A DNA stretch of 64,000 bases from Clostridioides difficile (GTDB taxonomy: Bacteria > Bacillota > Clostridia > Peptostreptococcales > Peptostreptococcaceae). How positions within the stretch are numbered: the stretch's first letter is position 1; each line of letters starts with the position of its first letter. Under the pieces are notes generated by a model. That model did not search any database, was not told where the DNA came from, and was given only the letters and a program-made list of their open reading frames with translations. This document shows positions 43,391 through 52,645 of this stretch, in pieces. The stretch covers positions 372,001 through 436,000 of the forward strand of contig CP103804.1 in assembly GCA_024919175.1 (NCBI GenBank), written 5' to 3'. The position numbers were made by a program, and so were the translations under genes.

Positions 43391-43546
43391 CTATTGTTCC
43401 TCTAAAAATATCTTTTTTTGAGAAGAACACTTTTCAAAAGTCTCTTCTGTAATCATTTTTTCGTCTTTTAACTTTTCTAAAATTGTAACATATTCTAAGC
43501 ATAGCTCCTTTAATTCCTTTTTAACATCATCAATATTACTATACAT
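43391..43546 (-). CDS. Small SHOCT-like protein (51 residues)
   Basis: Short ORF between gltX and cysS, starting MYSNIDDVKKELKELCLEYV with GGGGG as ribosome-binding site ten bases upstream. The middle reads ILEKLKDEKMITEETFEKC. This resembles the SHOCT short helical motif (leucine-rich helix, turn with ITEE-F, then a second helix). The composition is charged and helical, with two cysteines. No function is known to me. The good ribosome-binding site and the motif argue for a real gene. Confidence 0.65.
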   Translation of the reverse strand: MYSNIDDVKKELKELCLEYVTILEKLKDEKMITEETFEKCSSQKKIFLEEQ

Positions 43547-43730
43547 AGTAATTACCCCCTTAATAATTAAATCAAACTAAAATAATAGATTACATTCTTC
43601 TATGCTTAATATTTTTATTAGTTTATTATTCATATTTTATTTATATTTTTGCTTTGCTTTTTATATATTAAATTTATTAGCCTGAATACCTTCATTTTGA
43701 TATACATATCTTTTCACCAAATACTAACAC
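43547..43730. other. AT-rich spacer between gltX terminator and small ORF
   Basis: No gene or clear promoter pair was recognised. It must contain the promoter for the small ORF and possibly cysS if the upstream terminator is efficient. Confidence 0.4.
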
Positions 43731-43761
43731 AAAAAAAGTCCGCATCTAAATTAGCGGACTT
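43731..43761 (-). terminator. Intrinsic terminator after gltX
   Basis: Minus-strand AAGTCCGC...GCGGACTT stem (43754-43761 with 43736-43743) followed by seven U, within ten bases of the gltX stop codon. Confidence 0.92.
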
Positions 43762-43767
43762 TTATGA

Positions 43768-45249
43768 CTATAATATATGATTTTTTACATAAGCTATTCT
43801 ATTTAAGCAAGTTTCTTTTCCTAAAACTTCCATTACTTTTGGTAAATCTGGACCATGCATTTGTCCTGTCAAAATTATTCTTGAACCCATAAATAAATTT
43901 TTTCCTTTTATTTTATACTCTTTTTGTATCTCTTTAAGCATTGCTTGACCAAACTCAGCATTTAATACTTCTGCTTTTTCTATTTTTTCTTGTAATGCAT
44001 CTATTAAAGTAGGTATGTGTTCTAATTTTAAGAAGTCACTTCCTTCTTCAGTTTCTACCTCTACTTTATCTCCAAAAAATATACTTGCATGCTCAGTAAC
44101 TTCTTTTACATATTGTAACTTTTCTTTAAGCACTGATATCATACTCTTTAAAAATTCATACTTACTAGTAGCTTCTGCTTCTGTTATAAATCCATCTTCT
44201 ATTAAGAATGGTATAGCTAAGTCTGTTAAATAAGCATCATCACCATCTTTTATATAATGTTGATTAACCCAGTTTAATTTTTCAGTATCGAATACTCCTC
44301 CACTTTTAGATACTCTTTCCACAGAGAAAGCTTTTTCTAATTCTTCCATTGTAAATAACTCTTGATTATCTTCTGGAGACCAACCAACTAGTGCTACATA
44401 GTTTACTAATCCTTCTGGTAAATATCCTTTTTTCTTAAAATCTTCAACTGCTACATCACCTTGTCTCTTACTTAATTTTTTCTTTTCTTTATTAAGTATA
44501 TTTGGTAAGTGTACAAATACTGGTGCTTCCCATCCAAATGCTTCATATAAATAAACATGTTTTGGAGTAGATGATACCCACTCTTCTCCTCTTATAACAT
44601 GTGTAATTTTCATTAAATAATCATCTACCACTACTGCAAAATGATAAGTTGGGAATCCATCTGTTTTCATCAAAACTTGGTCATCTAAATCATTAGTGTT
44701 GAATTTCATGTCTCCTCTAACTAAATCTGTAAATTTAATTGTATGATTTTCTGGTAGTTTTAATCTTATAACATATGGTACTCCTGCTTTTATATTAGCT
44801 TCTATTTCTTCTTTAGAAAGATTTTTACAGTGACCATCATATTTAGCAGTTTCTCCTGCTGCCTTTTGAGCATCTCTTACTTCATCTAATCTTTCCTTTG
44901 TACAGAAACAATAATAAGCTTTTCCACTATCTAAAAGTTGTTTTATATATTCTTGGTATATATCTAATCTTTGAGATTGAATATATGGCCCATATTCTCC
45001 TTTTTGTATTACTTTTTCATTATCATCTAATATAACACCCTCATCATGATTAACACCAGCCCATTTCATAGCATTAAGCATATTCTCTATAGCACCTTCT
45101 ACTAATCTACTTTGGTCTGTATCTTCAACTCTTAATATATATTCTCCGCCCATTTTCTTTGCAAATAAATAGTTATATAAAGCAGTTCTTAAACTACCTA
45201 TATGTACAAATCCCGTTGGACTTGGTGCAAATCTTACTCTTACATTCAT
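43768..45249 (-). CDS. gltX: Glutamyl-tRNA synthetase
   Basis: Class I synthetase, 493 residues, starting MNVRVRFAPSPTGFVHIGSL. The HIGH motif is HIGS and the KMSKS motif is KKKLSKRQGD. A CFC/CKN region near 106-140 corresponds to the zinc-containing insertion. Whether it is discriminating or also charges tRNA-Gln cannot be told from sequence alone. It has its own promoter and a strong terminator, so it is a single-gene unit. Confidence 0.96.
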   Translation of the reverse strand: MNVRVRFAPSPTGFVHIGSLRTALYNYLFAKKMGGEYILRVEDTDQSRLVEGAIENMLNAMKWAGVNHDEGVILDDNEKVIQKGEYGPYIQSQRLDIYQEYIKQLLDSGKAYYCFCTKERLDEVRDAQKAAGETAKYDGHCKNLSKEEIEANIKAGVPYVIRLKLPENHTIKFTDLVRGDMKFNTNDLDDQVLMKTDGFPTYHFAVVVDDYLMKITHVIRGEEWVSSTPKHVYLYEAFGWEAPVFVHLPNILNKEKKKLSKRQGDVAVEDFKKKGYLPEGLVNYVALVGWSPEDNQELFTMEELEKAFSVERVSKSGGVFDTEKLNWVNQHYIKDGDDAYLTDLAIPFLIEDGFITEAEATSKYEFLKSMISVLKEKLQYVKEVTEHASIFFGDKVEVETEEGSDFLKLEHIPTLIDALQEKIEKAEVLNAEFGQAMLKEIQKEYKIKGKNLFMGSRIILTGQMHGPDLPKVMEVLGKETCLNRIAYVKNHIL

Positions 45250-45284
45250 TTTTACTTCCTCCTGATATTTTATTCAATATAACT

Positions 45285-45314
45285 ATAATATTAAACTAGT
45301 ACATTGTTTTGCAA
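45285..45314 (-). promoter_or_regulatory. Sigma-A promoter of gltX
   Basis: Minus-strand TTGCAA (45309-45314), 18 bases, TATTAT (45285-45290), about 35 bases before the gltX start. Moderately good match. The rest of the 45315-45523 stretch is AT-rich with no recognised gene. Confidence 0.6.
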
Positions 45315-45523
45315 GTTTATTTTTAATCAAACTTAATAATAATATCCTTTTTATTTAAAAATACACATGTTTATTATATCAGAAAATCCTAGGTTTAATT
45401 TCATAAATCTTTCTTTTAATCTATTTATTTTTCTAAAAATTAAAGGTAATATTTATGAATATTCATAAATATTTATTATCACCTATTGAAAGTATTATTA
45501 ATCTTAAGCAAATAGTAAACAGC

Positions 45524-45564
45524 AAAAAACTGGTATGTAAAGTATTTAATACTTTACATACCAG
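45524..45564 (-). terminator. Intrinsic terminator after the second proS
   Basis: A 16-pair perfect stem CTGGTATGTAAAGTAT with its complement (45530-45564) and a minimal loop, followed by TTTTTT on the minus strand. Very strong; about 30 bases past the proS stop. Confidence 0.92.
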
Positions 45565-45596
45565 CTAAATTATTTTTTATATTTAAATATTTGATT

Positions 45597-47042
45597 CTAG
45601 TAAGCTTTTGCCATTACTACCATATGTTCTGCTTCTTTTCCACAATATATGCACTTGTGACCTAAGTTTTCTTGTTCAAAAGGTAGACATCTTATAGTTG
45701 CCCCTGTTTCTTCTTTAATCTTAGCTTCACATTCAGCATCTCCACACCACATAGTTTTTATGAACCCTGGCTTTTCTTCTAACGCTGTCTTAAACTCATC
45801 CATGTTTTCAACTACAGATGTGTTATCTTCTCTATGTTTTCTTGCTCTTTCAAACATTTCATTGTGAATAACATCAAATAAATCATATACAGCATCAGCT
45901 AATCCTTCTAGAGGCATAGAACTCTTTTCTAGAGTATCTCTTCTAAATATCATAGCTTGATTATTTTCTATATCTTTTGGTCCAATTTCAATTCTTACTG
46001 GTACACCTTTCATTTCCCACTCATTAAATTTCCATCCAGTTGTATAGTTATCTCTATCATCAACTTCTACAGCTACACCTTTAGCTTTTAAATCAGCATA
46101 TATTTTATCAACAGTTTCCATTACATTGCCTTTTTTAGCAGCTATAGGAACTATAACAACTTGTATTGGAGCTACTCTTGGTGGAAATACTAAACCTCTA
46201 TTATCACTATGAGTCATTATAAGCCCACCTATAAGTCTTGTAGATGCTCCCCAAGATGTATGATATGGATTAGCTAAGTTACCTTCTCTATCTGCAAAAG
46301 TAATATCAAACGCTTTTGTAAAGTGTTGTCCTAAGAAGTGACTTGTACCTGATTGTAATGCTTTACCATCATGCATCATAGCTTCTATAGTATATGTTCT
46401 CTCACCACCTGCAAATTTTTCACTTTCACTTTTTTGACCAGATACAACTGGCATTGCAAGCAATTCTTCACATAAAGCTTTATATATTTCTAATTGTTGT
46501 ATTGTTTCTTGTTGTGCTTCTTCTGCTGTTTCATGTAATGTATGACCTTCTTGCCATAAGAATTCAGATGTTCTTAAGAAAGGTCTAGTTGATTTTTCCC
46601 ATCTAACAACTGAACACCATTGATTATAAAGATATGGTAACTCTCTATATGATTTTAACCATTTAGCATACATTGTACATATTATAGTTTCTGAAGTAGG
46701 TCTTACACATAATCTTTCTTCTAGTTTTTTATTTCCTCCATGTGTTACCCATGCAACTTCTGGAGCAAACCCCTCAACATGCTCTGCTTCTTTGTTTAAT
46801 AAACTTTCTGGTATTAATAATGGAAAATAACAGTTTTTATGTCCAGTTTCTTTGAATTTTTTATCCATAAATTCTTGCATTTTTTCCCACAAAGCATATC
46901 CATATGGTTTCACGACCATAAATCCTTTTACTGGTGCATAATCAACTAAATCAGTCTTAGTTATAACATCCGTATACCATTGTGGGAAATCATCTTCCAT
47001 CTTTGTTATTTCTTCAACAAATTGTTTTTCATTTTTTGCCAT
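45597..47042 (-). CDS. proS: Prolyl-tRNA synthetase, eukaryote/archaea-like (short) form
   Basis: Class II synthetase, 481 residues from the ATG at 47042 (MAKNEKQFVEEITKMEDDFP), with GAGG upstream. The frame runs 25 codons further, but that part is the terminator hairpin of the preceding gene. It lacks the bacterial insertion editing domain. Motif 2 is RWEKSTRPFLRTSEFLWQEGHT. The C-terminal zinc-like domain (CGDAECEAKIKEE ... HKCIYCGKEAEH) ends in KAY, as in archaeal-type ProRS. A second, bacterial-type ProRS gene lies just upstream. Confidence 0.95.
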   Translation of the reverse strand: MAKNEKQFVEEITKMEDDFPQWYTDVITKTDLVDYAPVKGFMVVKPYGYALWEKMQEFMDKKFKETGHKNCYFPLLIPESLLNKEAEHVEGFAPEVAWVTHGGNKKLEERLCVRPTSETIICTMYAKWLKSYRELPYLYNQWCSVVRWEKSTRPFLRTSEFLWQEGHTLHETAEEAQQETIQQLEIYKALCEELLAMPVVSGQKSESEKFAGGERTYTIEAMMHDGKALQSGTSHFLGQHFTKAFDITFADREGNLANPYHTSWGASTRLIGGLIMTHSDNRGLVFPPRVAPIQVVIVPIAAKKGNVMETVDKIYADLKAKGVAVEVDDRDNYTTGWKFNEWEMKGVPVRIEIGPKDIENNQAMIFRRDTLEKSSMPLEGLADAVYDLFDVIHNEMFERARKHREDNTSVVENMDEFKTALEEKPGFIKTMWCGDAECEAKIKEETGATIRCLPFEQENLGHKCIYCGKEAEHMVVMAKAY

Positions 47043-47069
47043 CTTAATTACCTCCTCATTTATTATGTT

Positions 47070-47114
47070 TTTATACAAAAACACCCTTTTATCTTTTTTA
47101 TATAGATAAAAGGG
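47070..47114 (-). terminator. Intrinsic terminator between the two proS genes
   Basis: Minus-strand CCCTTTTATCT...AGATAAAAGGG (47104-47114 with 47084-47094) followed by TGTTTTTG. It lies 50 bases past the stop of the first proS and just before the second. It also explains why the frame of the second gene looks longer than it is. Confidence 0.85.
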
Positions 47115-47165
47115 CATTTATAAAGTACAACTCTGATTATCTATACAGTAGCTTTCTTTAAATTA

Positions 47166-48881
47166 TTATCCTAACTTAACATTGTTTTTGATAAATTCTG
47201 CTTTTACTTTTTCACTTATTTCTTCTATTTTAATTAATTCTTTATCTTCTTCGTATCTAAGTTTAAATTCTACTTTACCTTCATCAATATTTTTACCTAC
47301 TGTAATTCTCATAGGTATTCCTATTAATTCTGAATCATTGAATTTAACACCAATTCTTTCGTCTCTATCGTCTAATAAGACTTCTACACCCATATCTTGT
47401 AAATCATTATATATCTTTTCAGCTAATGACATTTGTTCCTCATTTTTCATATTTGCTGGAACTACCACAACATGATATGGAGCTACTGATAAAGGCCAAA
47501 TTATACCTTTTTCATCATTATGTTGCTCAATTATAGCTGCTGCTGTTCTTTCTACACCTATACCATAGCATCCCATTATTATAGGTTTTGATTTACCATC
47601 TCTATCAATAAAGTTTGCATTCATAGATTCTGAATATTTAGTTCCTAATTTAAATATATGTCCTACTTCAACACCTCTAGCTATTTCAAGAGGTTTCCCA
47701 CATACTATACATTTGTCACCTTCTTGAACATTTCTAAAGTCTCCAACTATACCTTCAAAATCTCTTCCATAGTTAGCATTTCTTATATGATATTCAGTTT
47801 TATTAGCACCAACAACTATATTTCTTTGCTCAACAATTTCCTTATCTATAAACACATAATCAGCATTTACTCCTATTGGTCCAGCAAATCCAACCTCTGC
47901 ATTAGTTACTTTTCTTACAACATCATCTGTAGCAAGTGCAAATTCTATAACAGAACCTATTGCATTAGATACTTTAACTTCATTAACTTCTCTATCTCCT
48001 CTTACAACAACTACAACTGTTTTCCCATCTGCTTCATATACTAAAGTCTTAGCAAATTTATCTGGAGAAGCATTTAAAAACTCTTCTAATTCTTTTATTG
48101 TAGCAGCTCCTGGTGTGTGAACTTCTTCTAATTCCTTCATTTCTTCTTTTTCTGATACTGCATTACAAGACTCTGCTCTTTCTACATTAGCTGCATAATC
48201 ACATCCACTACAGAATACAACTTCATCTTCGCCAACCTCTGATTTAACCATAAATTCAGCTGATGTAGAACCTCCTATAGCTCCTGAATCTGCTTGAACT
48301 GGACTGTTGTCTAATCCACATCTATCAAATATACTTACATATGCATCAAACATATCCTGATATGATTTATCTAACCCTGCTTCATCTACATCAAAACTGT
48401 ATGCATCCTTCATTGTAAAAGTCTTAGTTCTCATAACACCAAATCTTGGTCTTCTCTCATCTCTATACTTTACTTGTATTTGATACAAGTTCAGTGGTAA
48501 TTGTTTATATGAAGTAATCTCTTGTCTTATTATGTCAGTAAAAGCTTCTTCATGTGTTGGCCCAAGGCAGTATTCTCTTTCTGTTCTATCCTTTAACCTA
48601 AACATTTCTGCACCCATAGCAGTCCATCTTCCAGATTCTTTCCACAATTCTGATGGAAGTAAAGCCGCACATAGTATTTCTTGACAATCTTTTTTATTTA
48701 ATTCTTCTCTAATTATTTGCTCAATTTTTTTGAATACCCTTAACCCCATTGGCAATTGATTATAAACCCCTGAAGTCATTTTTTTTATCATTCCTGACCT
48801 TACCATTAATTGATGGCTTGTGATTTCAGCATCTGCTGGAATCTCCTTCAATGTTGGCATAAACATTTTAGACATTTTCAT
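47166..48881 (-). CDS. proS: Prolyl-tRNA synthetase, bacterial (long) form with editing domain
   Basis: Class II synthetase, 571 residues, starting MKMSKMFMPTLKEIPADAEI with AGGAGG nine bases upstream. Motif 2 includes YRDERRPRFGVMRTKTFTMKDAYSFD. The insertion (about 225-385) is the Ala-tRNA-Pro editing domain typical of bacterial ProRS. Motif 3 is GCYGIGVERTAAAIIEQ and an anticodon-binding domain ends the protein. It is controlled by a T-box leader upstream. A second ProRS of a different type follows after a terminator. Confidence 0.96.
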   Translation of the reverse strand: MKMSKMFMPTLKEIPADAEITSHQLMVRSGMIKKMTSGVYNQLPMGLRVFKKIEQIIREELNKKDCQEILCAALLPSELWKESGRWTAMGAEMFRLKDRTEREYCLGPTHEEAFTDIIRQEITSYKQLPLNLYQIQVKYRDERRPRFGVMRTKTFTMKDAYSFDVDEAGLDKSYQDMFDAYVSIFDRCGLDNSPVQADSGAIGGSTSAEFMVKSEVGEDEVVFCSGCDYAANVERAESCNAVSEKEEMKELEEVHTPGAATIKELEEFLNASPDKFAKTLVYEADGKTVVVVVRGDREVNEVKVSNAIGSVIEFALATDDVVRKVTNAEVGFAGPIGVNADYVFIDKEIVEQRNIVVGANKTEYHIRNANYGRDFEGIVGDFRNVQEGDKCIVCGKPLEIARGVEVGHIFKLGTKYSESMNANFIDRDGKSKPIIMGCYGIGVERTAAAIIEQHNDEKGIIWPLSVAPYHVVVVPANMKNEEQMSLAEKIYNDLQDMGVEVLLDDRDERIGVKFNDSELIGIPMRITVGKNIDEGKVEFKLRYEEDKELIKIEEISEKVKAEFIKNNVKLG

Positions 48882-48916
48882 TAATAAATTCCTCCTGAAT
48901 ATTGTTTTCCTGAAAA

Positions 48917-49140
48917 TATAAAAAACCTCTCATCTCTATACAAGTATAGAGACGAAAGGTTTGATTTCCGCGGTACCACTCTAGTTAGCTATGTAAATAG
49001 CTCTCTTTAGGGAATGTAACGGTTCCTACCGTAAAGATTTTTATATCCTTAAGCTAAAAGACAGGTTCAAAGACTTCCTCTTGAAAACTCTCACCTCTGT
49101 TTTCTCTCTGTGAAGATTTCATCATTTTACTATTTCTTTA
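48917..49140 (-). promoter_or_regulatory. T-box riboswitch of proS (tRNA-Pro sensing)
   Basis: The minus strand carries the T-box core AGAGTGGTACCGCG (48969-48982). Downstream is a terminator stem pairing ACCTTTCGTCTCTATA with its complement, then U-rich RNA (48917-48962). Upstream are a stem III-like ACGGT-AGGA-ACCGT (about 49019-49032) and a stem I with an AAAAC...GTTTT apical hairpin. The likely specifier is CCU (proline) at 49063-49065, in the context TTTGAACCTGT. Uncharged tRNA-Pro should favour the antiterminator and read-through into proS. Confidence 0.92.
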
Positions 49141-49247
49141 TCATAGCTAATTTTATATTTATATTAATTTTACTTAAATTCACATATTATAGATATTCTA
49201 TATAGGCCTATTATTTGATATCCATTAAACTTATTACTAATAATATA

Positions 49248-49733
49248 TTAATTATTCTGACTTGTCAATAATAATAAACAAATACTTTGCGAAGCTATTC
49301 CTTGTTTTGCACCTGTAAAACCAAGACCTTCTTCTGTAGTTGCTTTTATATTTATATTTCCAATATCTGTATTTAAAGCTTTTGCTATATTTTTTCTCAT
49401 ACTCTCAATGTGAGGAGCCATCTTAGGATTTTGAGCAATTATAGTACTATCTATATTTCCAATTTTATATCCTTTACTTGTTATTAGATTATATACATGT
49501 TCTAGTAATTTCATACTATCTATTCCCTTATATTTTTCATCTGTATCTGGGAAATGCTTACCTATATCGCCTAAAGCTAATGCCCCTAAAATAGAATCCA
49601 TTATTGCATGTATCAATACATCAGCATCAGAATGACCTAGTAAACCTTTATCATGTGGTATCTCTACTCCACCAATTATAAGTTTTCTTTCTTCTGTCAA
49701 TTTGTGTACATCATATCCCAATCCTATTCTCAT
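49248..49733 (-). CDS. ispF: 2-C-methyl-D-erythritol 2,4-cyclodiphosphate synthase
   Basis: Fifth enzyme of the MEP isoprenoid pathway. The 161-residue protein has the metal-binding GYDVHKL (Asp8, His10), LLGHSDADVLIHAIMDSILGALALGDIGKHFPDTD and the late ATTEEGLGFTGAKQGIASQS. Its ATG overlaps the ispD stop by four bases, so the two are coupled. It is active as a homotrimer in the cytoplasm. Confidence 0.97.
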   Translation of the reverse strand: MRIGLGYDVHKLTEERKLIIGGVEIPHDKGLLGHSDADVLIHAIMDSILGALALGDIGKHFPDTDEKYKGIDSMKLLEHVYNLITSKGYKIGNIDSTIIAQNPKMAPHIESMRKNIAKALNTDIGNINIKATTEEGLGFTGAKQGIASQSICLLLLTSQNN

Positions 49734-50443
49734 ATAATTCTCCTTCTACTATTCACTTCATCTCTTTTTTCCATATTTAATATTTGTTCTGCGATATTTA
49801 AATCTTCTGGACTAGTTATTTTTATATTTTCATAAGAACCCATTACCATCGTAACACTTTGCCCTATATTTTCTACTAGCATTGAGTCATCTGTTCCATA
49901 ATAGTTAGTCTTATATGCTTGTTCATAAGCATTTATTATAAGATTATATTCAAAAGTTTGAGGGGTTTGAGCTGCCCACAATAGACTTCTTTCTGGAGTT
50001 TCTTGTACTGTACTATCAGATACTATTTTTATAGTATCACTTACTGGTACACCTACAACTACGGCTTTTTTTTCCTTAGCCATTTTTATAGATTCATTTA
50101 TTATTCTATGGTCTACGAAAGGTCTCGCTCCATCATGAATAAGTACTATATCACAATTTTTATCTAATTTTTTTAATCCATTATATATTGAATCTTGTCT
50201 TTCTTTTCCACCATATGCTATTTTTATATTTTTAAAGTTATATTTATTTATTATATTTTCCTTAAAAAAATCTTCCTCTTCTTTTTTTATACATACCACA
50301 ATTTCATCTATATTTATATTTTCGTAAAAAACTTGAATTGTATGCGCTATGATTTCTTTTTCTCTTAATTTTATGAACTGCTTATTTACGTCTAAGTTCA
50401 TTCTCCTTCCGCTTCCTGCCGCAACAATTATAACACTATACAT
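49730..50443 (-). CDS. ispD: 2-C-methyl-D-erythritol 4-phosphate cytidylyltransferase
   Basis: Third enzyme of the MEP pathway. I start it at the ATG at 50443 (MYSVIIVAAGSGRRMNLDVN, 237 residues), preceded by GAGGTGATACC; the frame runs 11 codons upstream. The nucleotide-binding AAGSGRRM, the GGKERQDSIYNGL segment and VLIHDGARPFV are family signatures. It forms a coupled pair with ispF. Confidence 0.96.
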   Translation of the reverse strand: MYSVIIVAAGSGRRMNLDVNKQFIKLREKEIIAHTIQVFYENINIDEIVVCIKKEEEDFFKENIINKYNFKNIKIAYGGKERQDSIYNGLKKLDKNCDIVLIHDGARPFVDHRIINESIKMAKEKKAVVVGVPVSDTIKIVSDSTVQETPERSLLWAAQTPQTFEYNLIINAYEQAYKTNYYGTDDSMLVENIGQSVTMVMGSYENIKITSPEDLNIAEQILNMEKRDEVNSRRRII

Positions 50444-50664
50444 GGTATCACCTCGTATTTTATTTTTACCTATCATTTATTAAAACTTTTAATGTTTTTA
50501 TATTTTAACCATCTGATTAATTATATATTAAATTTTCAGTTGTATAAATAGGTAATATCCATTTTTTAACCCAAAATATGTGTGCTTGTTGCAAATTATA
50601 TTGATTTTTCAATAGCTTCATCTTTTTATTTTACAACTTTGTAACAGTTTGTATATCTATAAAA

Positions 50665-50705
50665 ATGTTTAAGCCTCTAGGTTGATATAAACAATCTAGA
50701 GGCTT
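50665..50705 (-). terminator. Intrinsic terminator after lplA
   Basis: Minus-strand AAGCCTCTAG...CTAGAGGCTT stem of ten pairs (50696-50705 with 50671-50680) followed after three bases by a U-run, just past the lplA stop. It closes the sigma-54/PTS block before ispD. Confidence 0.8.
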
Positions 50706-50709
50706 TATA

Positions 50710-51642
50710 TTAAAATATTAAATCAATCAAATCTATGTAATCTGGATAATTCTCTAAAATATTATTTTTTATTTCTTGTTTATTAAAATCTACTTCTATC
50801 AATTTATCCAGATTAACTATATTATTCTCATAAGAAATAAAACATTTAGATATTTTCCACTTATTAATATGTATATTAATTTTACTCTTATTATCAATTG
50901 GTAAGATTACTTGAAACTTAGGTGTTTTATTATATATCCACTCTGACTTTTTATATTTATCTTCTACCAAATTGTATACACTTTTAATATCATCGTCATC
51001 TAATTTAATTTCTTTTATATTTTTTATATTAGACTTTAGATAATCAACACAATAATCTAAAAAATAGTTTATATCTTTTTTAAGCAGAAAATTAATGTTT
51101 GTGACTTTACTTGAAACAGACTTAGTTGCCTTTGATTCTGTTGATTTGTTTGAATTTAAATACTTAGTTAATTTATTTAAATCTGAATCATAAAGAAGCG
51201 TCCCATGATAAAGAGAATTTTGTCTTTTTATTGATTGTGCGGAGCCAGAAATTTTTTTACCATTCAAAAACAAATCTTTTCTTTCAGTTATAGATACATT
51301 TAATCCTAATGATAAAAGCATACTTTGCATAAATTTAGTATGTTCTAAAAAATCTATTTCATGAAGATTCCTATTTTTTTGTATAAATGAAATATTGATG
51401 TTTCCTAAGTCATGATACACAGTACCTCCACCAGATATTCTTCTTAAAATGGGAATCTCACCCTTTTCAATAACATCATGATGTATTTCCTGATATGGAT
51501 TTTGATTTTTTCCCATAAAAATAGATTCTTCATTTCTCCATATAATTATGATATCATCATTATGTTTATCATTTAAAAATAGATACTCTTCTAGAGCTAA
51601 ATTAAAGTAAGGATTGGTGTTTTTGTTTAATAAGTAATACAT
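50710..51642 (-). CDS. lplA: Lipoate-protein ligase A
   Basis: Attaches lipoate to the lysine of lipoyl domains. The 310-residue protein has the LplA core NPYFNLALEEYLF, the lipoate-binding RRISGGGTVYHDLGNINISFI and the catalytic lysine region GKKISGSAQSIKRQNSLYHGTLL. An extended C-terminal domain follows. It ends the PTS-aldolase block; the nearest obvious client is the lipoyl domain of AcoL about 8 kb upstream. No promoter was recognised in the 178-base gap before it. Confidence 0.93.
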   Translation of the reverse strand: MYYLLNKNTNPYFNLALEEYLFLNDKHNDDIIIIWRNEESIFMGKNQNPYQEIHHDVIEKGEIPILRRISGGGTVYHDLGNINISFIQKNRNLHEIDFLEHTKFMQSMLLSLGLNVSITERKDLFLNGKKISGSAQSIKRQNSLYHGTLLYDSDLNKLTKYLNSNKSTESKATKSVSSKVTNINFLLKKDINYFLDYCVDYLKSNIKNIKEIKLDDDDIKSVYNLVEDKYKKSEWIYNKTPKFQVILPIDNKSKINIHINKWKISKCFISYENNIVNLDKLIEVDFNKQEIKNNILENYPDYIDLIDLIF

Positions 51643-51820
51643 AAAAATACAGACTCCTTTTATATTTTATCTTCCTATTTATTTTAAATTCAAATAAATT
51701 TACATAATATTTAACTTTAAATTATTCTTTCTAAATCACTAAACTTATTATAACATAATACAACACCTTACTATTACTGAACATTTGTGTTTTTATACCG
51801 CTCTGAGAGTTTTATTAAGT

Positions 51821-52471
51821 TTACTTATCCTGACCATACACATTAAGAAATACATTTCTAGCTCTTTGAACTTCTTCATCTGGTAATAATACTGGTGTAC
51901 CAACTGACTTTGCTAAATAATACACTTTTGCTGCATCTTCTAACATTACAGCTGCTGTAAGTGCATGCTTTACAGATGGTCCAACTGCAATCACTCCATG
52001 ATTTGCTAAAAGACAAGCTCTTTTATCGCCTATTACATCAATAACGCATTTTCCCATCTGATTAGATGTTGGTGGTGAAAATTTTGCAACTGGAACTGAC
52101 CCCCCCACTTCATTTGCAAGAGTTGTACTTGCACACTCTATAGATTCATTTAAAATTGCAAAGCAACTTGAATATGTAGAGTGTGTATGTATTATACTAT
52201 TTATATCATCCCTATATTTATATATATATAAGTGGTCTGGTGAATCTACTGATGCTTTCCATTTACCATCTACAGTATTTCCATCTATATCTATTATGAC
52301 AATATCACTTGGTGTAAGATTTCTATAATCCATTCCACTTGGTGTGATTGCTACATATCCAGTTTCTTCATCTCTTCCACTAACATTTCCTCCTGTCAAT
52401 GTAACTAAATTATAGTTTAAAAGGTCTAAAGACGCTTGTAATACCTCTTTTCTCAAATTTTCTAATAACAT
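51821..52471 (-). CDS. Class II aldolase/epimerase (FucA/AraD family)
   Basis: 216-residue cytoplasmic zinc aldolase or epimerase. Zinc-ligand histidines are visible in IIHTHSTYSSCFAIL (two His) and LLANHGVIAVG; the phosphate/substrate region is LTGGNVSGRDEETGYVAITPSGMDY. Related enzymes cleave L-fuculose-1-phosphate or other ketose phosphates. Placed after a galactitol-type PTS, it probably cleaves the phosphosugar made on import. The exact sugar is unknown, so fucA is a possible but unproven name. Confidence 0.88.
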   Translation of the reverse strand: MLLENLRKEVLQASLDLLNYNLVTLTGGNVSGRDEETGYVAITPSGMDYRNLTPSDIVIIDIDGNTVDGKWKASVDSPDHLYIYKYRDDINSIIHTHSTYSSCFAILNESIECASTTLANEVGGSVPVAKFSPPTSNQMGKCVIDVIGDKRACLLANHGVIAVGPSVKHALTAAVMLEDAAKVYYLAKSVGTPVLLPDEEVQRARNVFLNVYGQDK

Positions 52472-52590
52472 AGCTAAATCCTCCCATTTATTAGAAACAT
52501 AGTTCTATATGTTCCTGTTATATATCTTACACAATAAGGTTTTATTCTTGATATTTTAATTGAAAATTCTAAAAACTCTCTTTAAAATTT

Positions 52591-52621
52591 AAACTTATGT
52601 CTTTATACTAAACACAAGTTT
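52591..52621 (-). other. Weak hairpin between membrane protein and aldolase genes
   Basis: Minus-strand AAACTTGTGT pairs with ACATAAGTTT (one G-U pair) around an 11-base loop, followed by AAATTTT. It could be a weak terminator or an mRNA-stability hairpin in the PTS operon. Confidence 0.4.
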
Positions 52622-52645
52622 ATCTTGATTTTCATAATTCATAGT

